Assembly: GCF_000018885.1 (NCBI RefSeq)
Contig: NC_010168.1
Location: forward strand, 496,001-560,000
Origin: Renibacterium salmoninarum ATCC 33209
GTDB lineage: Bacteria > Actinomycetota > Actinomycetes > Actinomycetales > Micrococcaceae
DNA: 64,000 bases
Direction of reading: 5' to 3'
Position numbers and translations under genes: made by a program. Each line of letters begins with the position of its first letter. Position 1 is the stretch's first letter. The notes beneath the pieces were generated by a model, which saw only the letters and a program-made list of their open reading frames with translations, was not told the origin of the DNA and did no database searches. Shown piece by piece: positions 1 to 7,923 of the stretch.

Positions 1-193
1 TGATCTTGCTTTGGCTGGCATTGAAAGCTGCAGCCACCTTGTCCATCCCTGCCAATGGTGACCAGAAAGTGATTGCACCACTGGGATCCGCGGCTGATGC
101 CGAGTTGCCCGCCGAGCCGGAACCACAGCCGGCAAGCAGCAACGCGCTGCCGGTCAAGACCACAGCTCCGATAAGCAGTTTGCGACGCCTCAT
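1..193 (-). CDS. ABC transporter solute-binding lipoprotein, N-terminal part
   Basis: The 5' end of a leftward gene that runs off the window edge; 64 codons are visible. The start ATG at 193 follows an AAAGGAG ribosome site. The protein opens with a lipoprotein signal peptide (MRRK, hydrophobic stretch, LLAGC lipobox with Cys22), then a Gly/Ser linker and the segment AITFWSPLAGMDKVAAAFN, typical of the first strand and helix of extracellular sugar-binding proteins (SBP family 1). It would capture a sugar or similar solute outside the membrane for an ABC importer whose other genes lie outside the window. The neighbouring DeoR/LacI hybrid regulator is the obvious candidate controller. The substrate cannot be told. 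Confidence 0.8.
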   Translation of the reverse strand, partial: MRRRKLLIGAVVLTGSALLLAGCGSGSAGNSASAADPSGAITFWSPLAGMDKVAAAFNASQSKI

Positions 194-273
194 TGTTCTC
201 CTTTGAAATCCCCGATGCGAAGTGCTGATATGACTACAGCCACATCATGAATTTCAATCAAACAGACAGGAAT

Positions 274-306
274 GAACAATGTAAACAAAACGAACAGATG
301 CGAACA
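274..306. promoter_or_regulatory. GAACA direct-repeat cluster, candidate operator of the lipoprotein gene
   Basis: The gap between the lipoprotein gene and the regulator remnant holds GAACA at 274-278, 292-296 and 302-306 with a variant AAACA at 284-288. On the lipoprotein's coding strand these read TGTTC, spaced about 10 or 18 bases apart, so they fall near one face of the helix. The same TGTTC word recurs at 1427-1431 and 1446-1450 upstream of the regulator. DeoR-type proteins often bind such direct repeats. The assignment is inference. Confidence 0.4.
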
Positions 307-329
307 GAAAGTGATTGTGACTAGTGCTG

Positions 330-1412
330 CTACCGTGCTGTTGAAGCCCGAATTTGCGAGGTCGGAGAAAGACTGACTCGTTGAACTGCTAGGCGCCAAT
401 TGCGGCGCGGGCTTAGGCGATTCACACACATTTGCAACGCGAGATAGCCGACGTCGAACTTTGGTGGCGCAATAGCGCTCAACGGCACCGCGGCAAAGGA
501 AGCCACCTAGTCGTCATAAGCCAAAAGCGCTAAGTCATCTGGAACTCGCAATCCTCGTGATTCACATAAATCAGCGAACATCAGTGCGTCCTCGTCATTG
601 TGCACAATTGCAGCAGTGGCGCCGGCCCCAATAAACCCGTCGAGCGTTTCAGTCATCTGCCGCTGCTGTGCCTCCGGGTCAGTGACATCTTGGGTCATCG
701 TGCTCAATTCAGCTTGCGGACGTAGGCTAACTTTCCTGAGAGCTCGGCGGTACCCTGCCGTGATGGCCGAGGCAGTTGGGCTACTTTCACGTAAACACAA
801 TGCGATCTTCGTGTGACCCAGGGAAAGCAGATGGGTTACCGCAATCTCAGCGCCCTGGCTATGGTCGCTCCGCACCGATTCAAGCTGTCCAGCATCCAAA
901 ACATCATCAATAGAGCGTTCGACGACAACAACTGGCACGTTAGCGGTGACCAACCGGGCCAAGGTTTCCGTGTCCGCCCAAGACTCACCGCTCGGTGTCA
1001 CCAATAAACCGTCAACCTTGCTGCTAAGCAGCCGCTGAATGTGGCGCTGTTCTTCGGACTCGGAATAGTTGGATACGCCGAGGACTAGTCGAACTCCCAG
1101 TTCTTGAGCAGCGGCCTCAGCTCCCCGGATAATCCCGGGAAAGTAGTACCTAGTAGTCGGAACCACCATCCCGATAGTGACCACGGGACGCACCCTGGCA
1201 GCGACTCGCGTTTCTGCAGTTATCTTGCGTTCTGCGTTCACTACGGCACCGCCGTGCACACGTTGCAGCAAACCCTGTTCGTCAAGAAGCGCCAAATCAC
1301 GCCGCACAGTCATTGCCGAGGTGCCAACTTTTCGGGCAAAATCCGCAGCATTCAACGAACCATGTATTGCTAGCTCATGGAGGATCTGATTCTGCCGGTC
1401 CTTGGTCAACAT
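330..1412 (-). pseudogene. DeoR-HTH / LacI-sensor transcriptional regulator, nonsense codon
   Basis: A sugar-type repressor with an N-terminal DeoR helix-turn-helix (about residues 3-55, with AMTVRRDLALLDEQG) fused to a LacI-like ligand-binding domain (from TIGMVVP onward). The start ATG at 1412 is preceded by GGAG. The frame meets a TAG at 507-509 right after ALLAYDD, where relatives normally continue. Reading on in the same frame gives VASFAAVPLSAIAPPKFDVG and ends QIRASTAR at 330, an ordinary LacI-family C-terminus. So one codon, probably GAG, became TAG and removes the last 58 residues, including the last strand of the sensor. Otherwise the gene looks intact, which suggests a recent event. 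It sits beside the ABC lipoprotein gene it probably regulated. Confidence 0.85.
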
Positions 1413-1476
1413 TGCCTGACTCCTTGTGTTCACTTCTGTGCGCTCTGTTCATTGTGCACGACATCAAGATTATTGT

Positions 1477-1501
1477 CGGTAATCAGGTCAGCTGATTACC
1501 G
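1477..1501. promoter_or_regulatory. Perfect 10-bp inverted repeat upstream of the beta-propeller gene
   Basis: CGGTAATCAG (1477-1486), a 5-base spacer and CTGATTACCG (1492-1501). It ends about 20 bases before the AGGAG ribosome site of the secreted beta-propeller gene, so it could be an operator or an RNA hairpin in the leader. It lacks a following T run, so a terminator is unlikely. Confidence 0.5.
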
Positions 1502-1532
1502 AGGCAAAGAAAACTCAACGAGGAGATTTTCG

Positions 1533-3515
1533 ATGACGCACATTAATCTCAACCGGCGCCGACTTTTTCAGACCGGCGGCTTGGGCGCTCTTGCTTTAGC
1601 TTTTGCTAGCACCGCATCTGCTAACGCGAGTCCGCTCGCCGTTCGTAGACCAAAGATCACAGACCTTGGGCCAGCAGTGGTCCAGTTCTCGCTGATGAGC
1701 GGACTGCTCGTCGGCAATACCGTCTACATTGGCTCGCGAAACCTCAACCCGCCCCGCATTATCGGTTTCCACCTGCCAAGCCAGCGCATCACCTCGCGAA
1801 CTGATCTAGGCTCGGGGTACAGCATCCAGGCGATGGCCCCGGATGCTTCCGGACGTTATTTATACGCAGGCGTACTTCGAGATGGAATGGACGGAAAGCC
1901 GAACCTTTATCGCTGGGACCTGAGCACGCCTGACCAAGCCGCCATCGGCGTCGGCGAGACCGGTGATCGGGACATTCGCGCACTAGCCGTGGCACCCGAT
2001 GGCAAGGTCTATTTGGCCGGCGGCGGTCAAACGTCAATAGCGCCGTCACTGTGGGAATACGATCCAGCCACAGAAGCCGTGACGAGCTGGGGTGTACCGG
2101 ACCCTGGCGCCACTATTGCGCAGTCCGTGGCCGCCACCGGCAACATAGTGTATTTCGGTACTGGAAGCACCCTCGGTGGCGGCAATGGTGCCAGCCCGGC
2201 GCGTCTGTTCGCCTTCGACCGCAGCTCAAAGACAGCGACGAACATCTTGCCTTCCGAACTGGCTACTGGAGTCTCGGTCACCTCGCTCAGCATTTTGGAC
2301 GGGTTGCTTGGAGTTGGGGTGAAAGGTCCCGGAAAATCGGTATTGATCAGCCTCAGCGACTCGTCAAAGTACACGATTGTGCCCAAAACTGGCACCATGT
2401 TCCGCCAACGCGGCAATCAAGTCTTCTTTGCCAAGGAGCCCGGCGTATGGGCTTATGACCTGGACACAAAGCAAATCAGTCAAGTCATCGCCGACGACGT
2501 CGGCGCCATGTGGGGACTGGATGTCTATGCCGACCAGGTAATCGCAGTTTCGGACTACAGCGTGCTTGATATCAACCCGACAACAAAGTCCGCTCAGACG
2601 CACGATCTTGATACTGCTGGCGCGCCATGTGGACCGCAACTTTGCATGGGTTTGGCCGCCGGCGCTGGCGATGTTTACGTTGGCGGTACCGGAAGCGGGA
2701 CTCGGCGGCAACTTGCCTCAGGGCAAAGGAGCAACCTTCGTTCCACTGGCGAAGCGAAGGCCGCCGTCGTCGTCGATGGCATCCTTTATACGGGCCAGTA
2801 CAACTCGCGCGGAATCTGCAGTTACAACCCCAGCAGCAATCAGCCAATGAGCCAAGTGGCTGTGCTGCCAGCCGGGCAAAATCGACCGCTGGACATCTGT
2901 TGGGATCCGGTCAACAAACTCATCATTTCCGGAACTCAAAATGACACTGCAGGCGGCGGCTGTCTTGCCGCTTACAGTCCGGTGACTGGCAAGGTCGTCA
3001 CGAAAGTCAATCCCATCGATAACCTTCAGATGGTTCGTGCGGTAGCAAGTGCGGACGGCGTTGCGTATCTTGGCGGCGACAATATTTACGCCACCGGTCC
3101 GCGCAGCACCGTCGTCGCCTGGGACCCAGCTGGCAACCAGGAATTGTGGCGCCTGGACCCTGACCAGGGCGTGGGCGTTGCTGCCCTGGCAACTTCGGGC
3201 AACCATCTTTTTGGCATGTCACGCAGAGCCGCTGGCCTCTTCGTGATCGACCTGGCCACTCGCGAACTAGTGCATACTGCTGAGCTAAGTGCGGTGTGCA
3301 CTGACTTCGGGGCCTTGACCGTCAGCCAAGGCGTGGTCTACGGCGTCTCAGACAGCACGGTCTTTCGAGTCGATCCGGAGACGTTCGCGGTCTCGGTGGT
3401 CGTCCCGAGCATCAATGGCGCTTGGTACAGCGGCCCACACATTAGCGCTGACGACGACGGTCTGTTGTACACGATCCGGGGCAGCGATCTGGTGCAGATC
3501 GACGACCGGATTTAG
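1533..3515 (+). CDS. Secreted beta-propeller protein with Tat-type signal peptide
   Basis: 660 residues. The start at 1533 has AGGAG at 1521-1525; a longer upstream frame exists but lacks a signal. The N-terminus (NRRRLFQTGG then ALALAFASTASANA) resembles a twin-arginine signal with an AxA cleavage site near residue 30. The rest is a run of blade-like repeats of the PQQ/NHL kind: short strands with phrases such as GKVYLAGGG, GNIVYFGTGS, DVYVGGTGSG and GVAYLGGDN about every 45-60 residues. No catalytic motif is evident, so it may bind a ligand or be an enzyme of unknown type. Its position next to a sugar-type regulator and ABC lipoprotein suggests a role with an extracellular carbohydrate; this is inference. 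Confidence 0.7.
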   Translation: MTHINLNRRRLFQTGGLGALALAFASTASANASPLAVRRPKITDLGPAVVQFSLMSGLLVGNTVYIGSRNLNPPRIIGFHLPSQRITSRTDLGSGYSIQAMAPDASGRYLYAGVLRDGMDGKPNLYRWDLSTPDQAAIGVGETGDRDIRALAVAPDGKVYLAGGGQTSIAPSLWEYDPATEAVTSWGVPDPGATIAQSVAATGNIVYFGTGSTLGGGNGASPARLFAFDRSSKTATNILPSELATGVSVTSLSILDGLLGVGVKGPGKSVLISLSDSSKYTIVPKTGTMFRQRGNQVFFAKEPGVWAYDLDTKQISQVIADDVGAMWGLDVYADQVIAVSDYSVLDINPTTKSAQTHDLDTAGAPCGPQLCMGLAAGAGDVYVGGTGSGTRRQLASGQRSNLRSTGEAKAAVVVDGILYTGQYNSRGICSYNPSSNQPMSQVAVLPAGQNRPLDICWDPVNKLIISGTQNDTAGGGCLAAYSPVTGKVVTKVNPIDNLQMVRAVASADGVAYLGGDNIYATGPRSTVVAWDPAGNQELWRLDPDQGVGVAALATSGNHLFGMSRRAAGLFVIDLATRELVHTAELSAVCTDFGALTVSQGVVYGVSDSTVFRVDPETFAVSVVVPSINGAWYSGPHISADDDGLLYTIRGSDLVQIDDRI

Positions 3516-3558
3516 TCCTTCCATCATTGGCAGGTGCAAAGTGAGTGACATTGAGAAA

Positions 3559-4338
3559 TCAGACTGGCGTCACATACGCTCCGGAGATTCCGCCGTCGAC
3601 CAGAAATTCGCTGGCCGTAATGAACGAAGAATCATCCGACGCGAGGAACGCCACGGCGGCTGCCATCTCTTCCGGCTCCGCAAACCGACCCAGTGGCACA
3701 TGCACCAGTCGACGTTGCGCTTTCTCCGGATCCTTGGCAAAGAGCTCTTTGAGCAACGGCGTATTGACCGGCCCCGGGCACAGCGCATTTACTCTGACAC
3801 CAGATCGTGCGAATTCCACACCTAGTTCACGCGACATCGAAAGCACGCCACCCTTAGATGCTGAATAAGAAATCTGCGAGGTGGCGGCCCCCATCACGGC
3901 AACAAAGGAGGCGGTATTGATGATCGATCCCTTGCCTTGTTCCAGCATGTACGGCAATGCGTATTTGCAGCACAAATAGACACTGGTCAGGTTGACGTCC
4001 TGAACCCGTCGCCAAGCTTCCAGCCCGGTGTCTAAAATCGAGGCATCTTCGGGCGGCGAAATACCGGCATTGTGGAAGGAAATATCCAGTGAGCCGTAAG
4101 TCTGCACACACACGGCGAACATGTTCTTGACGTCGTCTTCACTAGTCACGTCAGTGCGTACAAAGATACCGCCCACCTCGTCAGCGGCGGCCTGGCCAAT
4201 CTCGTCTCGGCAAATATCCGCGATAACAACATTGGCACCCTCCGCAGCCAACCGTCTTGCCGTCGCCAAGCCAATTCCGCTAGCACCGCCAGTAATTACT
4301 GCCGCACGGCCTTCCAGCCGATTTGAAATAACCTTCAC
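3559..4338 (-). CDS. SDR-family NAD(P)-dependent alcohol dehydrogenase
   Basis: 259 residues, classical short-chain dehydrogenase: cofactor motif TGGASGIG near residue 17, HNAG near 90, and catalytic Ser with YSASK near 158. GTG at 4338 is preferred over a TTG three bases upstream because AGGAG then lies six bases away. It is the last gene of the leftward amine operon, ten bases after the aldehyde dehydrogenase. In the gamma-glutamyl route for ethanolamine an alcohol dehydrogenase is needed between the synthetase and the aldehyde dehydrogenase, and this SDR could fill that place. Generic annotation would be 3-oxoacyl-ACP reductase-like; the specific role is inferred from context. Confidence 0.8.
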   Translation of the reverse strand: MKVISNRLEGRAAVITGGASGIGLATARRLAAEGANVVIADICRDEIGQAAADEVGGIFVRTDVTSEDDVKNMFAVCVQTYGSLDISFHNAGISPPEDASILDTGLEAWRRVQDVNLTSVYLCCKYALPYMLEQGKGSIINTASFVAVMGAATSQISYSASKGGVLSMSRELGVEFARSGVRVNALCPGPVNTPLLKELFAKDPEKAQRRLVHVPLGRFAEPEEMAAAVAFLASDDSSFITASEFLVDGGISGAYVTPV

Positions 4339-4347
4339 CAATTTCTC

Positions 4348-5730
4348 CTATGCTTCGTGGGACAGAAAGACGGTTTTGACTTCGCTGAATGCGTTGAGCG
4401 CATCCGGGCCCAACTCGCGGCCCAGACCAGATTGTTTGAAGCCGCCAAACGGCGTCGAATAACGCACTGAAGAATGCGAATTCACGCTCAAATTGCCGGT
4501 TTCTACCGCGCGGGCCACACGCAATGCCCGCCCAATATTGCGGGTAAAGATCGATCCGGACAGCCCATAATCGCCGTCATTGGCAATCTGGATTGCCTCG
4601 GCTTCATCTCTAAATGCCACTACCGACAGCACCGGTCCGAAAATCTCCTCTCGGAACGCCTTACCGTCCGACGACGTCGGGCCGGGCAGGCTCGAGTGCG
4701 CCAACACCGTGGGTGGGAACCAAAAGCCGCTGCCACCCGGCGCGCTGCCCTGGAAAGCGACCGAAGAATCATCAGCAATGAAACTGGCCACGGCGTCGCG
4801 CTGGCCGGCTGAGATCAGCGGACCCATCGAGGTTCCTTCCGCCCGCGGATCACCTACTGAGAACGCTTTGACTTCCGGCTCTAACATTTCCAGGAATCGA
4901 TCAAAAACTGAGTGTTCAACCAGAATCCGCGAGCGCGCACAGCAATCCTGACCAGCGTTATCAAAGCCTCCGGCAGGCGCAGCCGCGGCCGCCGCAGCTA
5001 GATCTGCATCAGCGAAGATGATGTTCGCACTCTTACCACCAAGTTCAAGTGTGACTCGTTTGACCTGATCCGCGCAGCCGGCCATGATCTGTTTCCCCAC
5101 CGCCGTCGAACCGGTGAAGACTACTTTGCGCACTAGCGGGTGTGTGACAAACCGTTCACCAACCACGGAACCCTTGCCCGGAATGACGGTAAAGACTCCC
5201 TCAGGCAACCCGGCATCCAAAGCCAGTTCCGCCAGTCGGATGGCCGTCAGTGGCGTTAGCTCAGCGGGTTTGATTACTACGGTGTTGCCCGCGGCGAGCG
5301 CTGGCGCAAAACCCCAGCCAGCAATCGGCATCGGGAAGTTCCACGGCACAATAATGCCAACCACGCCGAGAGGTTCGTGGAAGGTTAGTGCCACCCCTCC
5401 GGCAACCGGAATCTGCTGCCCGCTATGCCGCTCCGGCGCGCCAGCGTAATAGTGCAAGACGTCGCGCACATTGCCAGCTTCCCAGCGAGCATTCCCAATG
5501 GTGTGTCCAGCGTTTTCGACCTCTAACTGAGCCAACTCTTCCAAATGCTGATCAACGCACTCGGCAAAGCGACGAAGTAGCCGCGCCCGGTCTGCGGGGC
5601 TCACCTGTCGCCAGGAATCGTATGCTTTCGCAGCCCGCGCGATGGCGGCGTCTGCCTCTGCCAGCGAAGCCAACGCTACGTGCGCGATGACTTCTTCGGT
5701 GGCCGGATTCAGCACCGCTGTTGTGCTCAA
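4348..5730 (-). CDS. NAD-dependent aldehyde dehydrogenase
   Basis: 460 residues, slightly shorter than the usual 470-500. It has the Rossmann motif FTGSTAVGK, the general base in LELGGKS and the catalytic cysteine in NAGQDCCARS. The apparent start is TTG, overlapping the stop of the upstream hydrolase by four bases (TTGA), which indicates translational coupling. In this operon it would oxidise a gamma-glutamyl aldehyde (from ethanolamine or a polyamine) to the acid, the substrate of the neighbouring hydrolase. A PuuC-like role in polyamine use is the main alternative. Confidence 0.85.
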   Translation of the reverse strand: MSTTAVLNPATEEVIAHVALASLAEADAAIARAAKAYDSWRQVSPADRARLLRRFAECVDQHLEELAQLEVENAGHTIGNARWEAGNVRDVLHYYAGAPERHSGQQIPVAGGVALTFHEPLGVVGIIVPWNFPMPIAGWGFAPALAAGNTVVIKPAELTPLTAIRLAELALDAGLPEGVFTVIPGKGSVVGERFVTHPLVRKVVFTGSTAVGKQIMAGCADQVKRVTLELGGKSANIIFADADLAAAAAAAPAGGFDNAGQDCCARSRILVEHSVFDRFLEMLEPEVKAFSVGDPRAEGTSMGPLISAGQRDAVASFIADDSSVAFQGSAPGGSGFWFPPTVLAHSSLPGPTSSDGKAFREEIFGPVLSVVAFRDEAEAIQIANDGDYGLSGSIFTRNIGRALRVARAVETGNLSVNSHSSVRYSTPFGGFKQSGLGRELGPDALNAFSEVKTVFLSHEA

Positions 5731-6524
5731 TTCTTCGCCTCTTCTCTAGTGTTTTTGTTGAGCTGGCTTACCAAACGGGCTTGCGCGTACTTTCGAGCTT
5801 CCGCAATGAGACCGACGAAAAGTCGGGGATCTTCGGAGTTCTGTTCTGGATGGAATTGCACGCCAAGATTCCAGCCCGGAGCATCCGCTTCGATTGCTTC
5901 GATAGTGCCGTCAGTTGCCTTTGCCGTCACGCTCAAGCCACGCCCGACGACGTCGATCGCCTGATGGTGATAGACGGGAGCCGATGCCTGCTCGCCCAGT
6001 AGTTCTCTGCTGACGGTTCCGGCTTCAGTACAAAAATCAACGGTGCCAAATACCCCGGGCGCTGGCTGGTAGTTCGCCTCGGGCAATGCATCCGGAAGAT
6101 GCTGAATGAGCGTGCCGCCTCGGGCAACGTTAAGAATCTGCGCGCCACGGCAAATCGCCAGCAACGGTAGACCAGTGTCTAACGCCGCATCGGTCAAAGC
6201 GATATCAAAGGTATCCCGATCCGACTGCCACGAGGTCTTGGGGTGCGGCTCTGCACCATAGTTCGCCGGATCTACGTCGACTCCGCCGGAGATAATCAAG
6301 CCGTCCAAAAGTTCCAAGACCGAGGCATCTGGCCCTTCCGGAGCAAATGCGGGCGGCAGCAAGATCGGCGTGCCGCCAGCTGAGATCACGGCTGAAACGT
6401 AGGCATCCGGTAAAATCGCGGCCGCTTCGTCCCATACACCCCACTGCCCGCGTTGCAGATAAGTCGTCAGCCCAATACGTGGCCGATAACTTGCGGTCTG
6501 CTGATCAGTGCCGCTCGAAGCCAC
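5727..6524 (-). CDS. Gamma-glutamyl hydrolase, class I glutamine amidotransferase (PuuD-like)
   Basis: 265 residues. A longer open frame extends inside the glutamine synthetase gene, but GTG at 6524 has GGGAG seven bases upstream and gives the family's normal N-terminus (RPRIGLTTYLQ). Triad residues are visible: Cys in AICRGAQILN, and His and Glu in QFHPEQ. The family hydrolyses the gamma-glutamyl bond of compounds such as gamma-glutamyl-GABA. Here it would release glutamate and, if the substrate is ethanolamine-derived, glycine. It overlaps the synthetase by 20 bases and the aldehyde dehydrogenase by 4, so the three are tightly coupled. Confidence 0.85.
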   Translation of the reverse strand: MASSGTDQQTASYRPRIGLTTYLQRGQWGVWDEAAAILPDAYVSAVISAGGTPILLPPAFAPEGPDASVLELLDGLIISGGVDVDPANYGAEPHPKTSWQSDRDTFDIALTDAALDTGLPLLAICRGAQILNVARGGTLIQHLPDALPEANYQPAPGVFGTVDFCTEAGTVSRELLGEQASAPVYHHQAIDVVGRGLSVTAKATDGTIEAIEADAPGWNLGVQFHPEQNSEDPRLFVGLIAEARKYAQARLVSQLNKNTREEAKN

Positions 6525-7869
6525 GACGCAACTCCCAATCCGTGATGGCGCCGTTGAAGGCTGTAATCTCAACATCCGCGTAATTGGTGTAATGCTTGAC
6601 CACCTCTTCGCCGAACACTTCACGCGCGATCGCGGAGGAAGCGAAGAGGTCTCGCGCTTCTTGAAGTGTTGCGGGCACGGTGGGAGCACCTGAGGTGTAG
6701 GCATTGCCAACCGTCATGGGCTCCAATTCCAGTTTGTGCTCAATTCCGTAGAGTCCGCCGGCCATCATCGCGGCGATGGCTAGATATGGATTGGCATCGC
6801 CGCCAGGGAGCCGGTTCTCCAAACGGGCTGATTGATCGTGACCGACAAGGCGAATGGAGCAGGTGCGGTTATCGATTCCCCAGGCCACCGCCGTCGGCGC
6901 AAAAGAACCCTGCTGGAATCGCTTATAGGAATTGATATTGGGCGCATAAAACAGAGTGAATTCGCGCATCGTAGTGAGGATGCCAGCAATGAAGTGATCA
7001 TAAAGGGCGGTGCGCTGGCCAGTCTCACCGTCCCAAAACACCAGTTTGCCATCAGTGCCTCGCAATGACAGGTGGATGTGGCAGGAGTTCCCCTCACGTT
7101 CATTGGGTTTAGCCATGAAGGTAATTGCCTTGTGTTGCTGAGCTGCAATTTCTTTCGCCATGGTCTTGTAAACCGAGTGGTTATCCGCAGTGCTCAGCAC
7201 GTCGTCATACTTAAAAGCGATCTCATGCTGGCCAAGATTGCATTCACCTTTAGCTGACTCTGGATTGAGCCCAGCTGCGTAGGTGGCATTACGAATCTCC
7301 CGCAACAAGGGCTCTACCCGTGCAGAGCCAATAATCGAGTAGTCAACGTTGTACTGATTAGCGGGCACCAGATCCAAATATCGCTGGCTCCAGGCCTCTT
7401 CGTAGCTGTTGTTGTACACCACGAATTCCAGCTCAGTTCCGGCCAGCCCTTGCCAACCGTTTTTTGCTGCCCGGTCTACTTGACGCTTCAAAATGGTGCG
7501 CGGCGAAACATTGAGCGGGCTGCCATCGACCAACTTCAGATCGCACTGAATCATCGCGGTGCCCGGAACATGTGACATCCACCTAATCGTTTCCAGGTCA
7601 ATGTCAAAAAACATGTCCCCGTAACCAGATTCCCAGCTGGTCATTTCGTAACCGTCAACGGTGTTCATCTCGGTATCAACAGCAAGTAAGTAATTACAGC
7701 CCTCAGCTCCATGAGCTAGCACGTCTTCGACGAAGAAATCACCGTGAATGTACTTGCCCTGGAGTCGGCCCTGCATATCGGTAAAGGCGAGCACCACGGT
7801 ATCGATGTTGCCTTCCGTGATGAGGTCGCGAAGTTGTTCAACGCTGAGCATGCGCGAATTCTTAGGCAT
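6505..7869 (-). CDS. Glutamine synthetase-like gamma-glutamyl-amine synthetase
   Basis: 454 residues, ATG at 7869 with AGGA six bases upstream. Glutamine synthetase fold motifs are present: a metal/substrate loop HIHLSLRGTDG, the ATP-binding segment GSFAPTAVAWG with the following Arg-rich strand, and ENRLPGGDANPYLA. Its operon of permease, hydrolase and dehydrogenases separates it from nitrogen-assimilation GlnA and fits the PuuA/GlnA4-type enzymes that join glutamate to an amine using ATP. Streptomyces GlnA4 makes gamma-glutamyl-ethanolamide; because the adjacent permease resembles ethanolamine permeases and no PuuB-type oxidase is present, ethanolamine is the best guess. Polyamine is the alternative. 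Confidence 0.85.
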   Translation of the reverse strand: MPKNSRMLSVEQLRDLITEGNIDTVVLAFTDMQGRLQGKYIHGDFFVEDVLAHGAEGCNYLLAVDTEMNTVDGYEMTSWESGYGDMFFDIDLETIRWMSHVPGTAMIQCDLKLVDGSPLNVSPRTILKRQVDRAAKNGWQGLAGTELEFVVYNNSYEEAWSQRYLDLVPANQYNVDYSIIGSARVEPLLREIRNATYAAGLNPESAKGECNLGQHEIAFKYDDVLSTADNHSVYKTMAKEIAAQQHKAITFMAKPNEREGNSCHIHLSLRGTDGKLVFWDGETGQRTALYDHFIAGILTTMREFTLFYAPNINSYKRFQQGSFAPTAVAWGIDNRTCSIRLVGHDQSARLENRLPGGDANPYLAIAAMMAGGLYGIEHKLELEPMTVGNAYTSGAPTVPATLQEARDLFASSAIAREVFGEEVVKHYTNYADVEITAFNGAITDWELRRGFERH

Positions 7870-7923
7870 TATTTTCCTGTTCTAGCGTGTGATCGTGAGT
7901 GGACATCAGGGTCTTGGCTTGAC

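Noticed and set aside
1377..1532. N-terminal extension of the beta-propeller gene
   Set aside because: Overlaps the regulator on the other strand and would bury the signal peptide; AGGAG and Tat-like start at 1533 are better.
3571..5690. Plus-strand open frames opposite the SDR and aldehyde dehydrogenase
   Set aside because: Alternate-frame shadows without start signals or domain motifs.
6525..6710. 62-codon N-terminal extension of the gamma-glutamyl hydrolase
   Set aside because: Lies inside the synthetase gene, is low-complexity, and the family N-terminus begins just after GTG 6524.
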